From contig MU394115.1 in NCBI GenBank assembly GCA_022578605.1, forward strand, positions 1 to 64,000: a DNA stretch of 64,000 nt, written 5' to 3'. Each line of letters starts with the position of its first letter. Positions within the stretch are counted from its first letter, which is position 1. The position numbers and the translations under genes are program-made. The notes under the pieces are model-generated. The model ran no database searches and was not told the origin of the DNA. It worked only from the letters and a program-made list of their open reading frames with translations. Below are positions 1-12,911 of this stretch, piece after piece. The stretch is from Camillea tinctor. Lineage: Eukaryota; Ascomycota; Sordariomycetes; Xylariales; Xylariaceae.

Positions 1-121
1 TAACTTTAAAAATGGCTAAGTTATAAGGTTTTAAAAATAATGAGTTTAAGGGTATTTTGGCCTATTTTGCGTGCTCGCGAGGTGGGGGTGTTCGCAAGGT
101 GTGGGTTTATGGTAATAAAAG

Positions 122-271
122 GTTAAAAACTGGTGTATTTAAGTGTTTTTTATGAAAGAACTATTTAGTTAAAAAGTTAAAAGCGTTATTAACCCTTTTA
201 TAGTCCCCATATAAAATAACTAAGGCCATGGGCCCTTAATTATCATCACTTATAACATAACTAATAATAAC
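122..271 (+). repeat. RIP'd direct repeat R1, copy a (partner 2070-2218)
   Basis: The copy starts gttaaaaactggtgtattta. It keeps C/G-rich words such as tagtccccatat and ggccatgggccc. In the partner these read taattttttatat and ggctataaagct, so this copy is the less mutated one. Possibly long terminal repeats or two insertions of one family. Confidence 0.6.
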
Positions 272-1820
272 TTAACTTTATGTTAAATAATAATTAATAA
301 CAATAATAAATTAATAAAAAAGTAAAATAAACTGCTTTTAATATATTATTTATATACTTTTAAATTATATTTAATATAAAAGCGGTATAATAATAAAATA
401 TTAATAAAATATAAGCTATAAGTTATATAATAAAACTATATATTATAAATTATAATATATATACTTAAAAATAGCATATATTTACTAATTATGCTGTTTG
501 TTAAAAAAAACTTTTATAAGCATTAAAAACTAATAAAATGCTTTTATATAAAATTAAAAAATAAAGGCTTTACTTTTTTAAATAATAAAAAAATATTAAA
601 ATATTTAAATAATAAATTAATAATAATAACGATATTATAGCAAAAAAAATAAATTATTTTTGTTTTTTAAAGCATTTAAATTGCTAATAAGTTTTATTAC
701 TATATTAATAGTATAATATTACTTTGCTTTTTTTATTTTTTTTATATTTTATTTAAAAAAAGGTAAAAAAAGTAAAATTACATATTATTTTGCTATTTTT
801 AGCCTTTTTAAATATTTTAAAAAAGTTTATATATAATACAGTTAAAAAACGTTTAAAAAGTTGTAAAAAAAGTTAAGTAATAAGTTTAATTTTTATATAA
901 AAGTTTAAAAGTTTTAAAAAGCTTTAAATTAATTTTTAATTTTTAATATTTTATTACTATTATAATTATTTTTTATAAGTATTTAAAAATATTAATATTT
1001 ATATTTTTAGCTTATTTTAAAAAAGTTTTATTAGCTTTACGTAATAATATTAAGCATTAATTGCAAATAATTTATGCTTTAATTTTTAATTTTTTAAAAA
1101 TTAAAAATAGTTATTAAAGTTTTTAAAGTATTGTTAAAAGCGTTAAATAGCTTATTTAAGTAGTTTAGCAATAATAGCGTTATAATAATTAACATTATAA
1201 ATAAAAAAACGGTTTAAATAGCCAAAATATTTTAATTAAATTAAATTTATTATGCTTTTATAAAATTTTTACTTTTTAAATAAAAAACTTTTTTATTTTA
1301 TAAAAAGTAATATTGTAAATTTATTTTTAAAACGGTTAAATTAATATAATAGCGTAAATAACAATATTTTTTAAAGCGCTATTAAATGCTTATTTAAAGT
1401 TTATAAGCTATTTGTTTTATTATTTAAATGTGTATTTTAATATAAATATATTAATAAACTTATTTAAATTTACGTTATGTTTAAGCTTTAAATTAAAGTT
1501 GTTTTAACGTTGTTTTTGCGATAAATAAAAGTTAAAATCGTTATTAGCTAATTAAGCTTTTAACTTTTTATATTTTTATTAAAAACTAGCTATTTTTTTA
1601 TTTTTTAAATTTATTTTTTAAATTTTAAATTTAGTTTACGCTTTAAACCGTTATTTATTAAGCATTTTATTGTGTTATAAACAATTTAACTTCGTTTTGT
1701 AAAAAATTTAATAGCATGCCGTTAATATAATTAAAAAAGCTTATAAATATAATAAAATAATAATAATAATAATAATAACAACGTTTTAATTGCAAATAAG
1801 CTATAATAAAGTTATTATAA

Positions 1821-1985
1821 TTATTATAACAAAAATTTAAACACTTAAATATAATTAAAAACTAAATATATTTTAAAAATAATAATTAATAAACTAAATT
1901 AATAGCAGCGATAAAGGTTTATATAAATAACTAACTAGCTATGTTATATATAAGGTTAAAAATTAAGCCCCTGCTATAACATAAT
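1821..1985 (+). repeat. RIP'd direct repeat R2, copy a (partner 2491-2657)
   Basis: It shares atttaaacacttaa near its start and tatgttatatataaggtt towards its end with 2491-2657, in direct orientation. Differences are transitions in both directions, so both copies were hit independently. Confidence 0.6.
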
Positions 1986-2069
1986 TATAATATTAATAAA
2001 TATATATATAAGTATGCTTATAAGCATGTATATGTACGTAAAAAAAATAACATAATAATAAATAAAAAA

Positions 2070-2218
2070 GTTAAAAACTAATGTATTTAAGTGTTTTTTA
2101 AAAAAATTATTTAATTAAAGGTTAAAAAATGTTAATAACCTTTTTATAATTTTTTTATATAAAATAATTAAGGCTATAAAGCTTTTAATTATTATTTATA
2201 ATATAATTAATAATATAC
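2070..2218 (+). repeat. RIP'd direct repeat R1, copy b
   Basis: Second copy of the 122-271 repeat, in the same orientation and about 1.95 kb away. Almost every difference is C to T or G to A relative to copy a, the direction expected of RIP. Confidence 0.6.
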
Positions 2219-2490
2219 GTTAATAAAAAATAAAGCAATAAATAAATAAATAAAAAACGTTGGTTTATTTATATTTAAAAAAGCGCAACTTATTTATATA
2301 TAAAATACATAATTATTTTTTATTTTTTATTATGTAATTATTATTAATAAATTAAATAAATAATTATATTATTATAAAAATAAATTAATGTAAAATGTAG
2401 CAGTATAAAGTAATATTATAAATATATAAAAAAATAAAAAGGTGTAACATTAAATATGCAGCTGTATTATATATTAAATGTTGCTATTTT

Positions 2491-2657
2491 TTTATTATTA
2501 TAACGGGGATTTAAACACTTAAGTATAATTAAAAACTAAATGTATTTTAAAGATAATAGTTAATAAACTAAATTAATGGCAGTTATAAAGGTTTATATAA
2601 ACAGTTAATTAACCATGTTATATATAAGGTTAAAAACTAGGCTTTTATTATAACATT
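2491..2657 (+). repeat. RIP'd direct repeat R2, copy b
   Basis: Second copy of the 1821-1985 repeat, about 670 nt downstream. It retains gggg and ggcag where copy a has aaaa and agcag. Confidence 0.6.
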
Positions 2658-3040
2658 TATTTTATTTATATAAAAAAGTATTATATATTTTTTAATATAT
2701 AATAATTATATTAATAACTTTTAAATATTTTAAATAATTAAAGTTTTTAATTTTTATAATTTTTATAATAATAATTAACCATTATTATTAAAAGTTAAAA
2801 AATCTTTATAAATAATATATTTTTTTAAAAAAAACATAGGTTTTTAAATTATTATTAATGTTATATATATTAAGCTTTAAATTTTATTTTTTCTTTAATT
2901 AAAAAATATTTTAATAATTTACTTATTTATATTAATTTATTTATAAAGTTAAGTGTAGCTTTAATATAATAAAACGTTAAAATATAAGCCTTAATAAGCT
3001 ACGGTGCTTAATCATTTTTTGCCATTTATTTCATCATAAA

Positions 3041-3129
3041 ATACCTGCAAAGTATTTGCGTAAGACGATAACGAGGGGGGGGAGATATTTTAGTCTAAGA
3101 TAGAGGTTGGGGAGAGCATAAGCCCGCTA

Positions 3130-3162
<33 letters not shown>

Positions 3163-3311
3163 GTACGTAGTAGTGTAGTACCGTATGGTGGGTCAGTAAC
3201 CCAGTATTCCAACTCAGATTTTTCCGACGATATCGATGATGATGGCGGTAACGACGACGTCAAGCATAGAAATCGTGACAATAGGTAGCTACAACTACTT
3301 GCGTCACTACC
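3041..3311. other. Short spacer with TA/TG microsatellite
   Basis: Composition returns to normal here. A (TA)n tract followed by (TG)n lies at about 3129-3162. The rest is the presumed 3' flank of the P450 gene. No supported gene. Confidence 0.6.
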
Positions 3312-5153
3312 TTATGTTCTAGTTTTAAACTTAAGAGCGACCCGCGCACCTCGTTTGCTATTTGTAGTCAATCCAATATTTGCAACCCATTCCCATTGCT
3401 CATCACGGCATTGAATAGAGTCAATTTCTTGTATTAGACGGACCAAAATATAGGCCGTCTCTGTTAACGCGAATTGCTGTCCAAGGCAAATACGCGGGCC
3501 GCCGTTAAACCTATAAAGTTTTATATTAGCGACATTATGTGTATAAATTATAAACTTCAAAGGGCTTATGATCACGTACGGTAGAAATGCCCATCCAGGG
3601 CGGAGACTGTCCCATCGATCAGGATCAAAAAGTCCGGCACTAGGTCCGAAGTATTCAGGGTTTCGGTGCATCGACCATACATGGTAGCTGATTACTTGCC
3701 CAGCTTTGACAAATACTGGTGACTTCCCATCTGGCCCTCCCCCACGTGGCAGGGTAGTATTTCTAACCGCGACACGGGAGTTGAAGGGCAATACGGGATA
3801 AAGACGTAAAGCTATACCACTGATTAGCTTTTCAGACTCGTAAATAGTCAGAATATCATTTTTAGACCATGGGGCTTGTCCTACTTTCATTGAGGAAGTT
3901 GCGGACATATCGCATATTTCGAAGAGCATCGTACTCGGGCATCTTGTCCCCGAAAGTATCTTTGACCTCTTCCTGCAGGCGAGTCCATATGTCACATCGA
4001 CGTGAAATTATGAAAAGAGCGTTACCCAATAAAGCAGCCGTACTATCACGGCCTGCTAATAATACATTAAGGATTTCATACCTTAATTGAAGAGGATCTT
4101 GAGTTTCCTTGGCAAGCTCATTGAGAAAGACATATTCCTTATCTGGGACGTTAGTGTCATCTTGGTTTCTACCACGAGATGTCTTCCTCCCTAAACACTC
4201 TGCAATAATTTTATCCATAGTCTCATGAACCGTATGACATGCCTCATCAAACTGAGAATCCCCACTACCCGCAAAAATAGAGTATATCCGCGCAAATGGT
4301 CGAAGGGCTGGTTGTTCCCGTAGACCATAGGTAAATATGCGTCCCTGGGCATAGTTAAAGGCATCCTCGAACCGCAATGCAGTCGAACCAGGAGAGGCTA
4401 ACAAAGAACGCAACGATTGTCCGAGAAGAAGTTCTGTGGCTGTATCTAAGGTTAATCTGGCGAATAAGGGCTGGAGATCCACCTCGACTAGGCTGGTTCG
4501 CGGGCAAGGTCGCGGTAGTGCTGTGAGTAGGTCTTGGAAGTGAGTCTCGTAGTTTGAAAGATTAGATGCCTGGATTCTGCTGAGATTTGGTCGTACAAGG
4601 GACTATGATATGGAAAAGAAAATATTAGCTTAATGCTATCAGAATATTTGATAGTGGAGTAGGATCGATCCAATGCTTCATAATAAGAGTAGATGGGAGG
4701 ACTCCAGAAGTGATAGACGGGGAAAACACATGCCCTTGAATGTTCCCAGGCTTTCCTATCAGTTGTAAATATACCCGATCCTATTAAGGGTCCTAATAAT
4801 TTCGCACGCTTCTCGCCAAGTTCGAAATTTTCGAATTTTGTTGCTAGTACCGTTTTGATGTTTTCGGGGTCAATAGTGAAAATTGTTGTGCGGCCTAATG
4901 CAGAGGCCTGAAATGTAGTGCCTATAGTAGAAAACCGACCACCCCACATATCTAGCCATGTGTTTGTTTGCCATGCCTCTGCTGCTTCTATGATGTTCTT
5001 GACCCCGATGATATTCTCTGGCTGCTGTAACTTGGGAGCCGGTCTACAACCGTTTGCGGCAGCAAAACATCGGTTTCGCCAAGCTATTTTGAGTCGATGG
5101 AAGATACCAACAAATAGGAAGACAATCACAACAGTAAGTTTAAACGAGAACAT
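3312..5153 (-). CDS. Cytochrome P450, CYP52-like fatty-acid/alkane hydroxylase type
   Basis: Predicted 522-aa membrane P450 that would hydroxylate a hydrophobic substrate using NADPH-P450 reductase at the ER. Four exons join in frame: 5153-4734, 4602-3885, 3811-3580 and 3510-3312. Residues 3-20 form the N-terminal anchor. The I-helix reads AGRDST (323-328), the ExxR is E379-R382, FDPDRW follows, and the haem loop FNGGPRICLG has Cys465. The motif HSR-S-LVRPN restores the normal family spacing only if intron 1 (4603-4733) starts with GC rather than GT (gcatgt...catag). Introns 2 and 3 are GT-AG. An in-frame ATG at 5204 would add 17 residues; I chose 5153 because the anchor then starts at the usual place. 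The CYP52 call rests on the haem region, I-helix and spacing. Substrate unknown. An ABC transporter lies upstream, transcribed away from it. Confidence 0.85.
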
Positions 5154-5575
5154 CGTATTGATTATGAAGAAACCGTTTCTACTGATGAGCTTTAACGAAA
5201 GCAAATTGATTGCAAATATGTTTCATCAAATATGTTCTCATTTTTTGCTGTATATATGAGAACTACTTTGTAACAAGGATTCAGAAACATGGATCGGGAG
5301 TGAAAATAAACGAGTGTGCGATAATAGTTTGACGTCTTTTTTTGGCGCTGTCACATAAAGCTGAATAACGTTTTCAAGGTCAGCCTAGGCTAGGCTGACG
5401 ATGACATTTTGCATAGGATGCTGGTGCTTATCCCGATCCCGATTCCAGTTACCTGAACAATTTCCTTGCCGCCTATCATTACTGAGCATGTCGAATGGTT
5501 GAAAAGTGGTTGGTAAATCACGGGATCTAATAGAGCACCTAGGCATTTATTAACAAGTTACAGCTGAGACGGGCA

Positions 5576-5609
<34 letters not shown>

Positions 5610-6554
5610 AAGTAAAATTTGAACTACAGGCTAGCAACTAGAACGCATGAACCTCTATGTTTACGACATGTAACTTTGAATACATATCTAAAACAAAGCC
5701 TGTGCTTGTGACAGTGGCTATTTACCCTTTTTAGTAACGTAATAGATGTATATAAATTAGAAATTGTACTTATAAGGAGTTTGGTTGACATAGTTTATTC
5801 TAGATGTTTTCAATGCTACTTAAATCCCGAGTAATCACTTATTATCTTAACTGATATCTAATATTCTGCGCCTCTTCCACTCACCACGCGCGCCGTAATG
5901 TATCTGTGAAATTATTGCTGTGTGTAGCAGTTTTAATAATGGTGGCGTAGGTGTTATGGTCATCCGTTCAGCACACGCTCACTGGCTACCTAGGTTGAAA
6001 CTAGGTAGGTACCATACTTTTAGGAAGGCCTACCTAATATTATAACCTACTTACCTACCTTACGCTTCAAGCAGCCCCTTCTGATTAGTTACTTGCAATG
6101 ATAGATCTGAAAAAGGTCTAAAGGGTCGATAAAAAAAGTAAGATAGCATATCTTGGTGCTATGTATACAATGTGTATGGCTGACCAGCGACATTAAATAT
6201 GCTGACAAACTGTATAGTCAGTTATATATAATCAGGTGCTGACTTTCAGCAATCGAATACCCCGCCACGCCATACAATGCTCATCTTGCTTCCTATTGAA
6301 ATATGCCATACATCATACATAAACCTGTTACACTTTAAGCCCCACCAAGTCGTGAAAACTGAGGTATAGGTTCCTAGCGTTTAGTCCTTGTGATACTCCT
6401 AGCTGCACTCGCGCACCCCCCCCTTTTTATTGTTGCATACTGGACACGCAGTAGCTATTATCTAAATTATATATGAAACACCGGCTCCTAGATCATATTC
6501 AGATCCCGCTACCTAGAATTATTCCCAAAACATATCCCACTTGACTAGATCAGC
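5154..6554. promoter_or_regulatory. Divergent intergenic region between P450 and ABC transporter
   Basis: This spacer must hold both divergent promoters. Visible: a perfect 21-nt palindrome with a 1-nt centre at 5379-5399, an A27 run at about 5581-5607, several CCTAGG/TAGGTA words (for example 5989-6060), and a C-run near 6416-6423. No extra gene supported. Shared regulation of the two genes is possible but not shown. Confidence 0.5.
5379..5399. repeat. Perfect 21-nt palindrome
   Basis: gtcagcctag, one central g, then its exact reverse complement ctaggctgac. It lies about 225 nt upstream of the P450 start. It could be an operator-like site for a dimeric regulator or a chance cruciform. Confidence 0.6.
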
Positions 6555-9500
6555 ATGATTAGCTCTGGAATACAAGGGAACCATGAAGAGCGGCCTACAG
6601 AAGAAAAAGAGATAAATAATAGTCAAGGTCCGTTGAAAGAGCCGAAGATATCCGAGTGTTCTCGAACATATTCAAGCCCTAGCAGATCAAGGGCTGGTTT
6701 GCAGTCATATATAGAGGAGAAGATAGAAAAGAGGAGTCATCAACAGAACAGAGAGAAGTCGCACACATCTAAAGAGAATAATCACAAAAGATCATCTTCT
6801 GCGGAAGAAACAGCCAATGTTTTTAGCAAGCTGGTTTTCCATTGGATTTCAGCCTTGTTGCGTGTAAGTGGGACCCTGTCAAGTATGAACACTACCATTG
6901 TCTACCATGTTCTCCCTACCCTTGACTGCATCACGTACCCTTCTTAGAATCGGAGATACACGTGAACATCCATCCCTTGTCCGTGGCAAATAAGCTTTCA
7001 GCCATATTGGACCCCCTTACCCCCCTCCTCTCCCGCTGACAATTCTCAATATAGATCGGCTATCGGAGACCACTTCAAGCTCAAGATATTCCCCTAATAA
7101 ACCGTAACTACAGCACACAAGCTCGAACATCAGTTTTTAGCACTGCTTTCAAAACGAACATAAAGCGTGGAGATAAATACCCACTTTTTTGGTCTCTCTA
7201 CGATCTATATAAGAGAGATTTTTGGGTAGCCGGTTGCTTTCGTCTGATTGCGGATGTCTTGCTCGTTTGTATACCGTATACACTCCGATATTTGATACAA
7301 TTTATTGCCGACTCTTATGAAGCGGACGTGGCAAATACACCCGGCCCACCGTTATGGAATGGGATCGCTCTTTTAGCTGGGATCGTGGCCATGCAATATC
7401 TCCAAAGCTTATTGCATAACCACTTTTTATATTGGATTGTAACAATCGGTAGCCAGTGTCGAGCTATAGTGATATCAGCTCTGTTCGATAAATCCGTCAG
7501 ATTTCTCGGCCGCGGAAATACATCCCTGATAGAAGAGCTACGAGAATCAACAAATGCAAGCTTAAAGGGAAAATCACCGTCATCTCTTGAAGAGGATTGT
7601 TATACTATAGGGCGTATAACGAATCTTATGTCTGTAGATTCTTCTCGTGTGGAGAAGGCAACAGCAGCCCTTCACATTCTATGGACGGCACCGATCGCAC
7701 TAATTCTGAGTTTTTCGTTCTGTATGTTACCCCTAGACGTTCTACATATTGTCTTCAGTTCAGAAACCATGGCTAACAGACCAAAGTGGTCGTCAATCTG
7801 GGTATTAGTACAGTCTCTGGCCTTGGTATCATCATGCTTGGATTTATAATTCTTATCATAGTAGTTGGCATGCTGTTTCGACAAACGAAAGCCCTCGACA
7901 GTATAACAAATGCTAGAGTCACCTTGATCCATGAAGTCTTTAATGCTATTCGATCGATTAAATTCTTTAACTGGGAAGAGCGCTTCGGACATCGCATTGC
8001 CGAGTTACGCGATCGCGAAATTCGCCGTTTACAACACTATCTATTCGGACGAAATTTTGTCACGGCTCTGTCCCAGTCACTACCTTCCTTGACTGCGATG
8101 ATATCGTTGGTTACATATACTTTAACGTCTGGAACGTTTTCCCCTGCGATTGTCTTCTCGTCAACAGCGCTCTTCAATACTCTTCGCGTGCCCCTCACTT
8201 ATCTGCCTGTCTCCATACAAGCTGCATTTGACAGCTGGGCGGCATTATTACGTATCCAAGAATATCTACTTAGTGGAGAGATGGAGGAAGTACCTTACGA
8301 GCCCAGGTTGGCAGCTGCTGTTGAAGTTCGTAGGGGGACATTCACATGGAACTATCGCAAGCCGGATGTCAGTGAGAGTAAGGACGGCGGGTCAATTGCT
8401 TATTCACTTCCTATAAGGGGAAATCATAAGTCGCCTTTTATTCTAGAGGACATACACGTCCTCGTACCCCGTGGTGAGCTTCTAGCAGTCATAGGAAGTG
8501 TCGGTTCTGGGAAGACATCGTTTCTTTCAGCACTTACTGGTGACATGCAAAAGACATCAGGTAGCGTCGCATGGGGAGCTTCCTACGCTATTTGCCCTCA
8601 ACAACCATGGATCCAGAACGCTACTGTACGGGAAAATATCATATTCGGCCGGCCTTTCGAGAGAAATTGGTATCTAGCAGTGATCGATGCGTGCTCCTTG
8701 ATTCGTGACCTCGATATTCTGCCCCAGGGCGATGCTACGATTGTTGGTGAGCGTGGAGTGGTCCTCTCGGGAGGCCAGAAACAGCGTATCAGTCTCGCAC
8801 GTGCTATGTATTCACGAGCTGACGTGGTGTTGCTCGACGACCCCCTCAGCGCTGTTGATGCTAACGTCGGTCGACATATCCTGGAAAAAGCTATTTGTGG
8901 GAGGATGTCATCTCGAACTCGGATACTTGCTACACATCACCTACACATACTGCAGCGTTGTGACCGCATTTTGTGGCTTGAACATGGTCGAGTTCGGGCC
9001 CTTGATACACACGCTAATCTGATGGCCCATGAGCCCGAGTTCGCCCTCATGATTGAAGAAGCCCGAGGCCGCGACCAAATGGCTGGCACAGACCTAGATT
9101 GGGGTACAGGCCTTGATAGGAGAAGTACTGCTATTTCTAGCCGTATGAGTTTTGTTGAGAACCTTAAATACCGGGTCGGAGCTACTTGGATGCATGGGGA
9201 CAACGACGAAGCAGAAGATAAGCTAGTACAGGACGGAGACCTAACTCCTCGGTCAGTGTCCTGGGGTGTGTATGCATCATTTATTGCATCTTCCAGGAAT
9301 ACTCTTCTCATCGCTATGTGCATCCCGCTTCTGATTACTGCGCAAGGGTGTACAATAATGGCCTCGGTCTGGCTGTCCTGGTGGAGTTCCAGCCGATTTG
9401 ATTTGCCCCAAAGCCTTTATATAGGCATATACGCCTCGTTCGCGGTGGGGCAGTTTATATTTGTCTATCTTTTCAGCATCTTTATAGCAATGTGTTGCGT

Positions 9501-11176
9501 CAGGTCTAGCAGGACCATGATGAATAAAGCCATGAAACGCGTAATACACGCCCCTATTTCATACTTTGATACAACACCTCTCGGCCGTCTACTTAATCGA
9601 TTTTCTAAGGATGTTGAAGTCATGGACTACGCTCTCGCAGAAGCCTTGCGAAAGTATTTATATTCGCTTTTTAGCCTCTTAGCCATATTCTCCCTTATTA
9701 TAAGTTATTTCAACTGGGTGAGTATTTCAAGATTGAGGCGAAGACCTCTTGCTTCTCATTGAAAAAGGGACTCCTAAATAGATCTTCAACTAACATGTTC
9801 ATCAGTCTGCCATTGTCATAGGAGTCGTTTTAAGTGTCCTCCTTATCCTAGCTCAATACTATCGCCATGCCGCCCATGAGATTAGGCAACACGAAGCAGT
9901 GTTTCGATCTACTGCATTCGCTCGATTTGTTGAAGGGTTAAGCGGAGTGGCTACAATTCGAGTGTATGGAATGGGAAACGTATTTTCAAACACAATCTGC
10001 TGTTCAATTGACGACATGAACAGCGCATACCTCTTGACGCAGGCGATCCAGAGGTGGTTAGGGTTGCGGCTGGACTTTTTCGGTATTCTTCTAATGGTGG
10101 CCATGGGTCTTCTAGTCTTACTTGGTCGTCAAAAGCAAAACCCATCCATTGCAGGCCTCTCACTCAGCCTGTCTCTCGGCGCAATCCAAGTTCTTCAGGT
10201 CGTTGTACGCGAATGGGCGGATGTTGAAAACGCCATGAATTCTACAGAACGTTTATATGCCTATGCAAACACAGTTCCTCAGGAAACGAATATCACCCCT
10301 GATCTTACCGAAGCAGGTCCTGCTCCACAAAATTGGCCGACGCGGGGCGAGATCAATTTTTCTCATGTCCACATGCGCTACCGCCCCGGTCTCCCGGAAG
10401 CCCTTCGTGGATTTAACCTGCGTATTAGGGGAGGCGAGCGCATGGCTATTGTAGGCCGAACGGGCGCTGGAAAATCGTCCATTATAAATGCTCTCTTCCG
10501 ACTGTCAGAACTTTCGAGAGGCCGTATAACTATAGACGGTCAAAATATATCTCAGCTTCGTCTCGAGGACTTACGTAGGAGATTGTCAATTATACCCCAA
10601 GATATAACGTTATTCTCGGGGACAGTGCGTTCAAATATTGATCCATTCAACACGGCGTCCGATGTAGAACTCTGGGATTCAATCCGTGCAGCGGGACTTC
10701 AAGGGGTTTTACATCTAAGCAATGTCGTCGAAGACGGGGGTTCTAACTTGTCACTTGGACAGAAGCAGTTACTAGCATTAGCGCGAGTACTTGTGCGTCA
10801 TAACCGTATTGTGGTCTGCGATGAGGCAACGGCAGCTCTAGATACCGAGACAGATGCTCGGGTGCAATGGACAATGCATACAGCATTTCAAGGCAAGACA
10901 GTGCTTTATATAGCACACCGACTCCGAACAGTGTTGGGGTACGATCGCATATGCATTGTCGACGATGGGTGCGTCGCGGAACTAGGAACTCCTTTAGAGC
11001 TGTTTCGAAAAAAGGGAGGTATTTTTAGGGACATGTGCCTTCGAGACGGGATCACAGAGGAACAGATATCTTCAGCTGATAAAGCGGTACAGGGTTACCC
11101 GTTGAGAAAGTCGGGACAGTCTTCCGAGGACTCGCATGAGCAGACATTTGAGCAGTTTTTTGCGCAGTGGATTTGA
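6555..11176 (+). CDS. ABCC-type multidrug transporter (Yor1/MRP-like, no TMD0)
   Basis: Full-length 1425-aa ATP-driven exporter with two membrane and two nucleotide-binding halves. Exons 6555-6863, 7055-7721, 7787-9717 and 9806-11176 join in frame. The second intron uses acceptor aaag at 7786 with a CTAAC branch site at 7773; other acceptors leave a stop. NBD1: Walker A GSVGSGKTS (about 562), LSGGQKQRISLARA (about 652), Walker B VVLLDD with Asp in place of the catalytic Glu, as is usual in ABCC NBD1. NBD2: GRTGAGKSS (about 1185), LSLGQ (about 1284), VVCDEAT (about 1303). The first about 100 residues are charged and disordered. There is no N-terminal TMD0, so it resembles the Yor1 type. Likely in the plasma membrane, exporting organic anions or drugs. 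Its position beside a P450 fits detoxification or metabolite export, but the substrate is unknown. Confidence 0.9.
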
Positions 11177-12302
11177 AGGATTTTTTGTTTCTAGGTATTG
11201 ATGATTTCTTTTCATGTAGGTACCTGAGATATGCATACGCGAACTTTCATGACGTCCATCATTATGTTGCTAAGTGTCTATGGATATCCTTTTCTATTTC
11301 ATTATTACCTAGGTATGCAGTCGGCTATTGATGGTGGGTAGACTTTGTGTCTAGAATTTCGTTACAGGACGGCGTACAGCAATTAACAAGGAATGTATTA
11401 CTAGTAGTTGATAGAGAGGTACTCACATGCCTCTTATAAACCTAGGCTCTGAAGTCCATAGTCCTGTGCTCATATTATTGGTGAGAGTACATGCAATATA
11501 CCTCTCTGTGGACTTTCAAAATTCTGAGCTATATAGGTCTAGTCCAGTCTCAGCCCGGTAGGTTTGTCTCCTCTAGTCTAGCTCCCTACTGTATACTTAC
11601 TCATCTCACGCCTTGAGAGAGCCACGCCTTTTGTGATAGTGTTCATCCTTGTCCAACGCAAGCCGCTCGATTCTTAGCAGTGTTAACTACTTACAGCAGC
11701 GGAAATCTTTTTTTAAAGAAGAAAATTTCTTCTTCTTTCTTGTTATGATATCTCAGGACCAGGCTCGCTAAGTAGCTATGCTTGGAGAAGAAGCGACACT
11801 ATATCAGTGATCTCGGTTACTTGAGGATTGCGAGGATTGCGAGGATAGTCGACTAGTAAGACGAGAACATGTTGATTTCATTCCACCCACACAACGTATA
11901 CACATTTCCACTACAAAGCCCAAAGTCTTTTCATGATGACATTTTCTTACATCATTAGTGGGTAATCACTTGTCACGTTGCTCCAAACGGGTCTGGTTCC
12001 TAAAATAGCCTCAGAGCTGAAGTTTGAACGGAGAACCCATGCACGCGGAGACCAATCACCTCCCAGATACTTCCCGATTCGGCAGGTTAGATTACACACA
12101 GTATCTAGAGAGATTGTTTGATAGTTCTCATATTGTTTTGGTCTGGAGGTATATTTAAAGGGGTTGATCGAAAGCCTTTACTCTTCTTTCTTTTTTGACA
12201 TGTTCGACGGCAGCTGTTCCCCCTCTCCCTCCTCATATCTTGCATGGCCTTTTATCTTCATTCACCGGCTACTAGGGGATTCTGCTACGCCAGCTAAAAG
12301 CC
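11177..12302. other. Intergenic, no gene seen
   Basis: No open frame with protein-like content. CCTAGG words occur at about 11308 and 11441, and there is a short gaggattgc repetition near 11824. It includes the promoter of the gene at 12303. Confidence 0.5.
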
Positions 12303-12911
12303 ATGTCAGAACAACACCCATCGCACGCAAGAACGTACCTCTACGGAAAACCTGATCCTCAAGCATTCCCACGACAGTATTCATATTCTCCGCCACAGCA
12401 GCAATACGGCAGTCCATCTACCATGCTTTACATCCAGACAGGTCGAGATCAGTGGTCAATCATGACTCCAGACCGTGGAGTCACCCTGTATACTGTTCGG
12501 TACTCATGCCACTCGCTTGGCATCACGCTATTGCGAGGCACCGACACCGGCCCGACAATTGGGACAGCGAGATTCCATTCGTTCACTACATCTAAAGTAG
12601 ATGTTGAGCTCCAAGGGCGAGAATCCAGATTCAAGAAAGAATTCAGCAGCAGGACTGGCCTGGGCAATGTAGAATGGAACGCCCATGGTCACGACCTAAT
12701 CCTGCGAGACAGTAGCGGTAGGCTAGTTGGCTCATATCTGCTCGATGGCTCTGTGCACACTAGCCATCATCGTGAGGGTCGTCTTGAAGTTGCGATGAAA
12801 GGGTTGCGGATAGAGCAGTTGGAAGAGGTGCTGATGACGGGACTGGCCGAGTTAGAAAGAATACGTAGGGATACTGAGGCGCTTGCAATTGGCGTGCGAG
12901 CAGGGATTTGA
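12303..12911 (+). CDS. Hypothetical 202-aa protein, possible tubby/LURP-like fold
   Basis: Single-exon gene. The first about 40 residues are Pro/Gln/Tyr-rich and look disordered. After that come alternating beta-like segments ending in RDSSGRLVGSYLLDG and a C-terminal helix (about residues 166-200) rich in Glu, Leu and Arg. The beta-rich core plus single C-terminal helix resembles the tubby-C/LURP-one-like proteins common as uncharacterised fungal genes, but I do not recognise a specific family motif. There is no signal peptide or membrane segment, so it is probably cytosolic. Codon use and length suggest a real gene. Function unknown. Confidence 0.7.
   Translation: MSEQHPSHARTYLYGKPDPQAFPRQYSYSPPQQQYGSPSTMLYIQTGRDQWSIMTPDRGVTLYTVRYSCHSLGITLLRGTDTGPTIGTARFHSFTTSKVDVELQGRESRFKKEFSSRTGLGNVEWNAHGHDLILRDSSGRLVGSYLLDGSVHTSHHREGRLEVAMKGLRIEQLEEVLMTGLAELERIRRDTEALAIGVRAGI

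Larger units (their letters stand above)
1..3040. repeat. AT-rich, RIP-mutated repeat block
   Basis: This stretch is overwhelmingly A/T, with TpA everywhere and very few CpA, CpC or CpT steps, while CpG survives as scattered gcg and acg. No reading frame of useful length exists. Two internal repeat pairs (about 122-271 with 2070-2218, and 1821-1985 with 2491-2657) differ almost only by C/T and G/A transitions. Known biology: this is the footprint of repeat-induced point mutation in ascomycetes. Inference: it is a dead transposon or nested transposon remnants. Composition changes abruptly near 3040, just 3' of the P450 gene. I cannot name the element class. Confidence 0.85.

Noticed and set aside
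3312..5204. P450 as a broken pseudogene, since its frames overlap and shift
   Set aside because: Three introns (one GC-AG) remove all shifts and give a 522-aa protein with normal spacing and motifs.
7722..7779. Acceptor aacag at 7779 for the second ABC-transporter intron
   Set aside because: It joins in the wrong phase; the acceptor at 7786, after the CTAAC branch site, keeps the frame.
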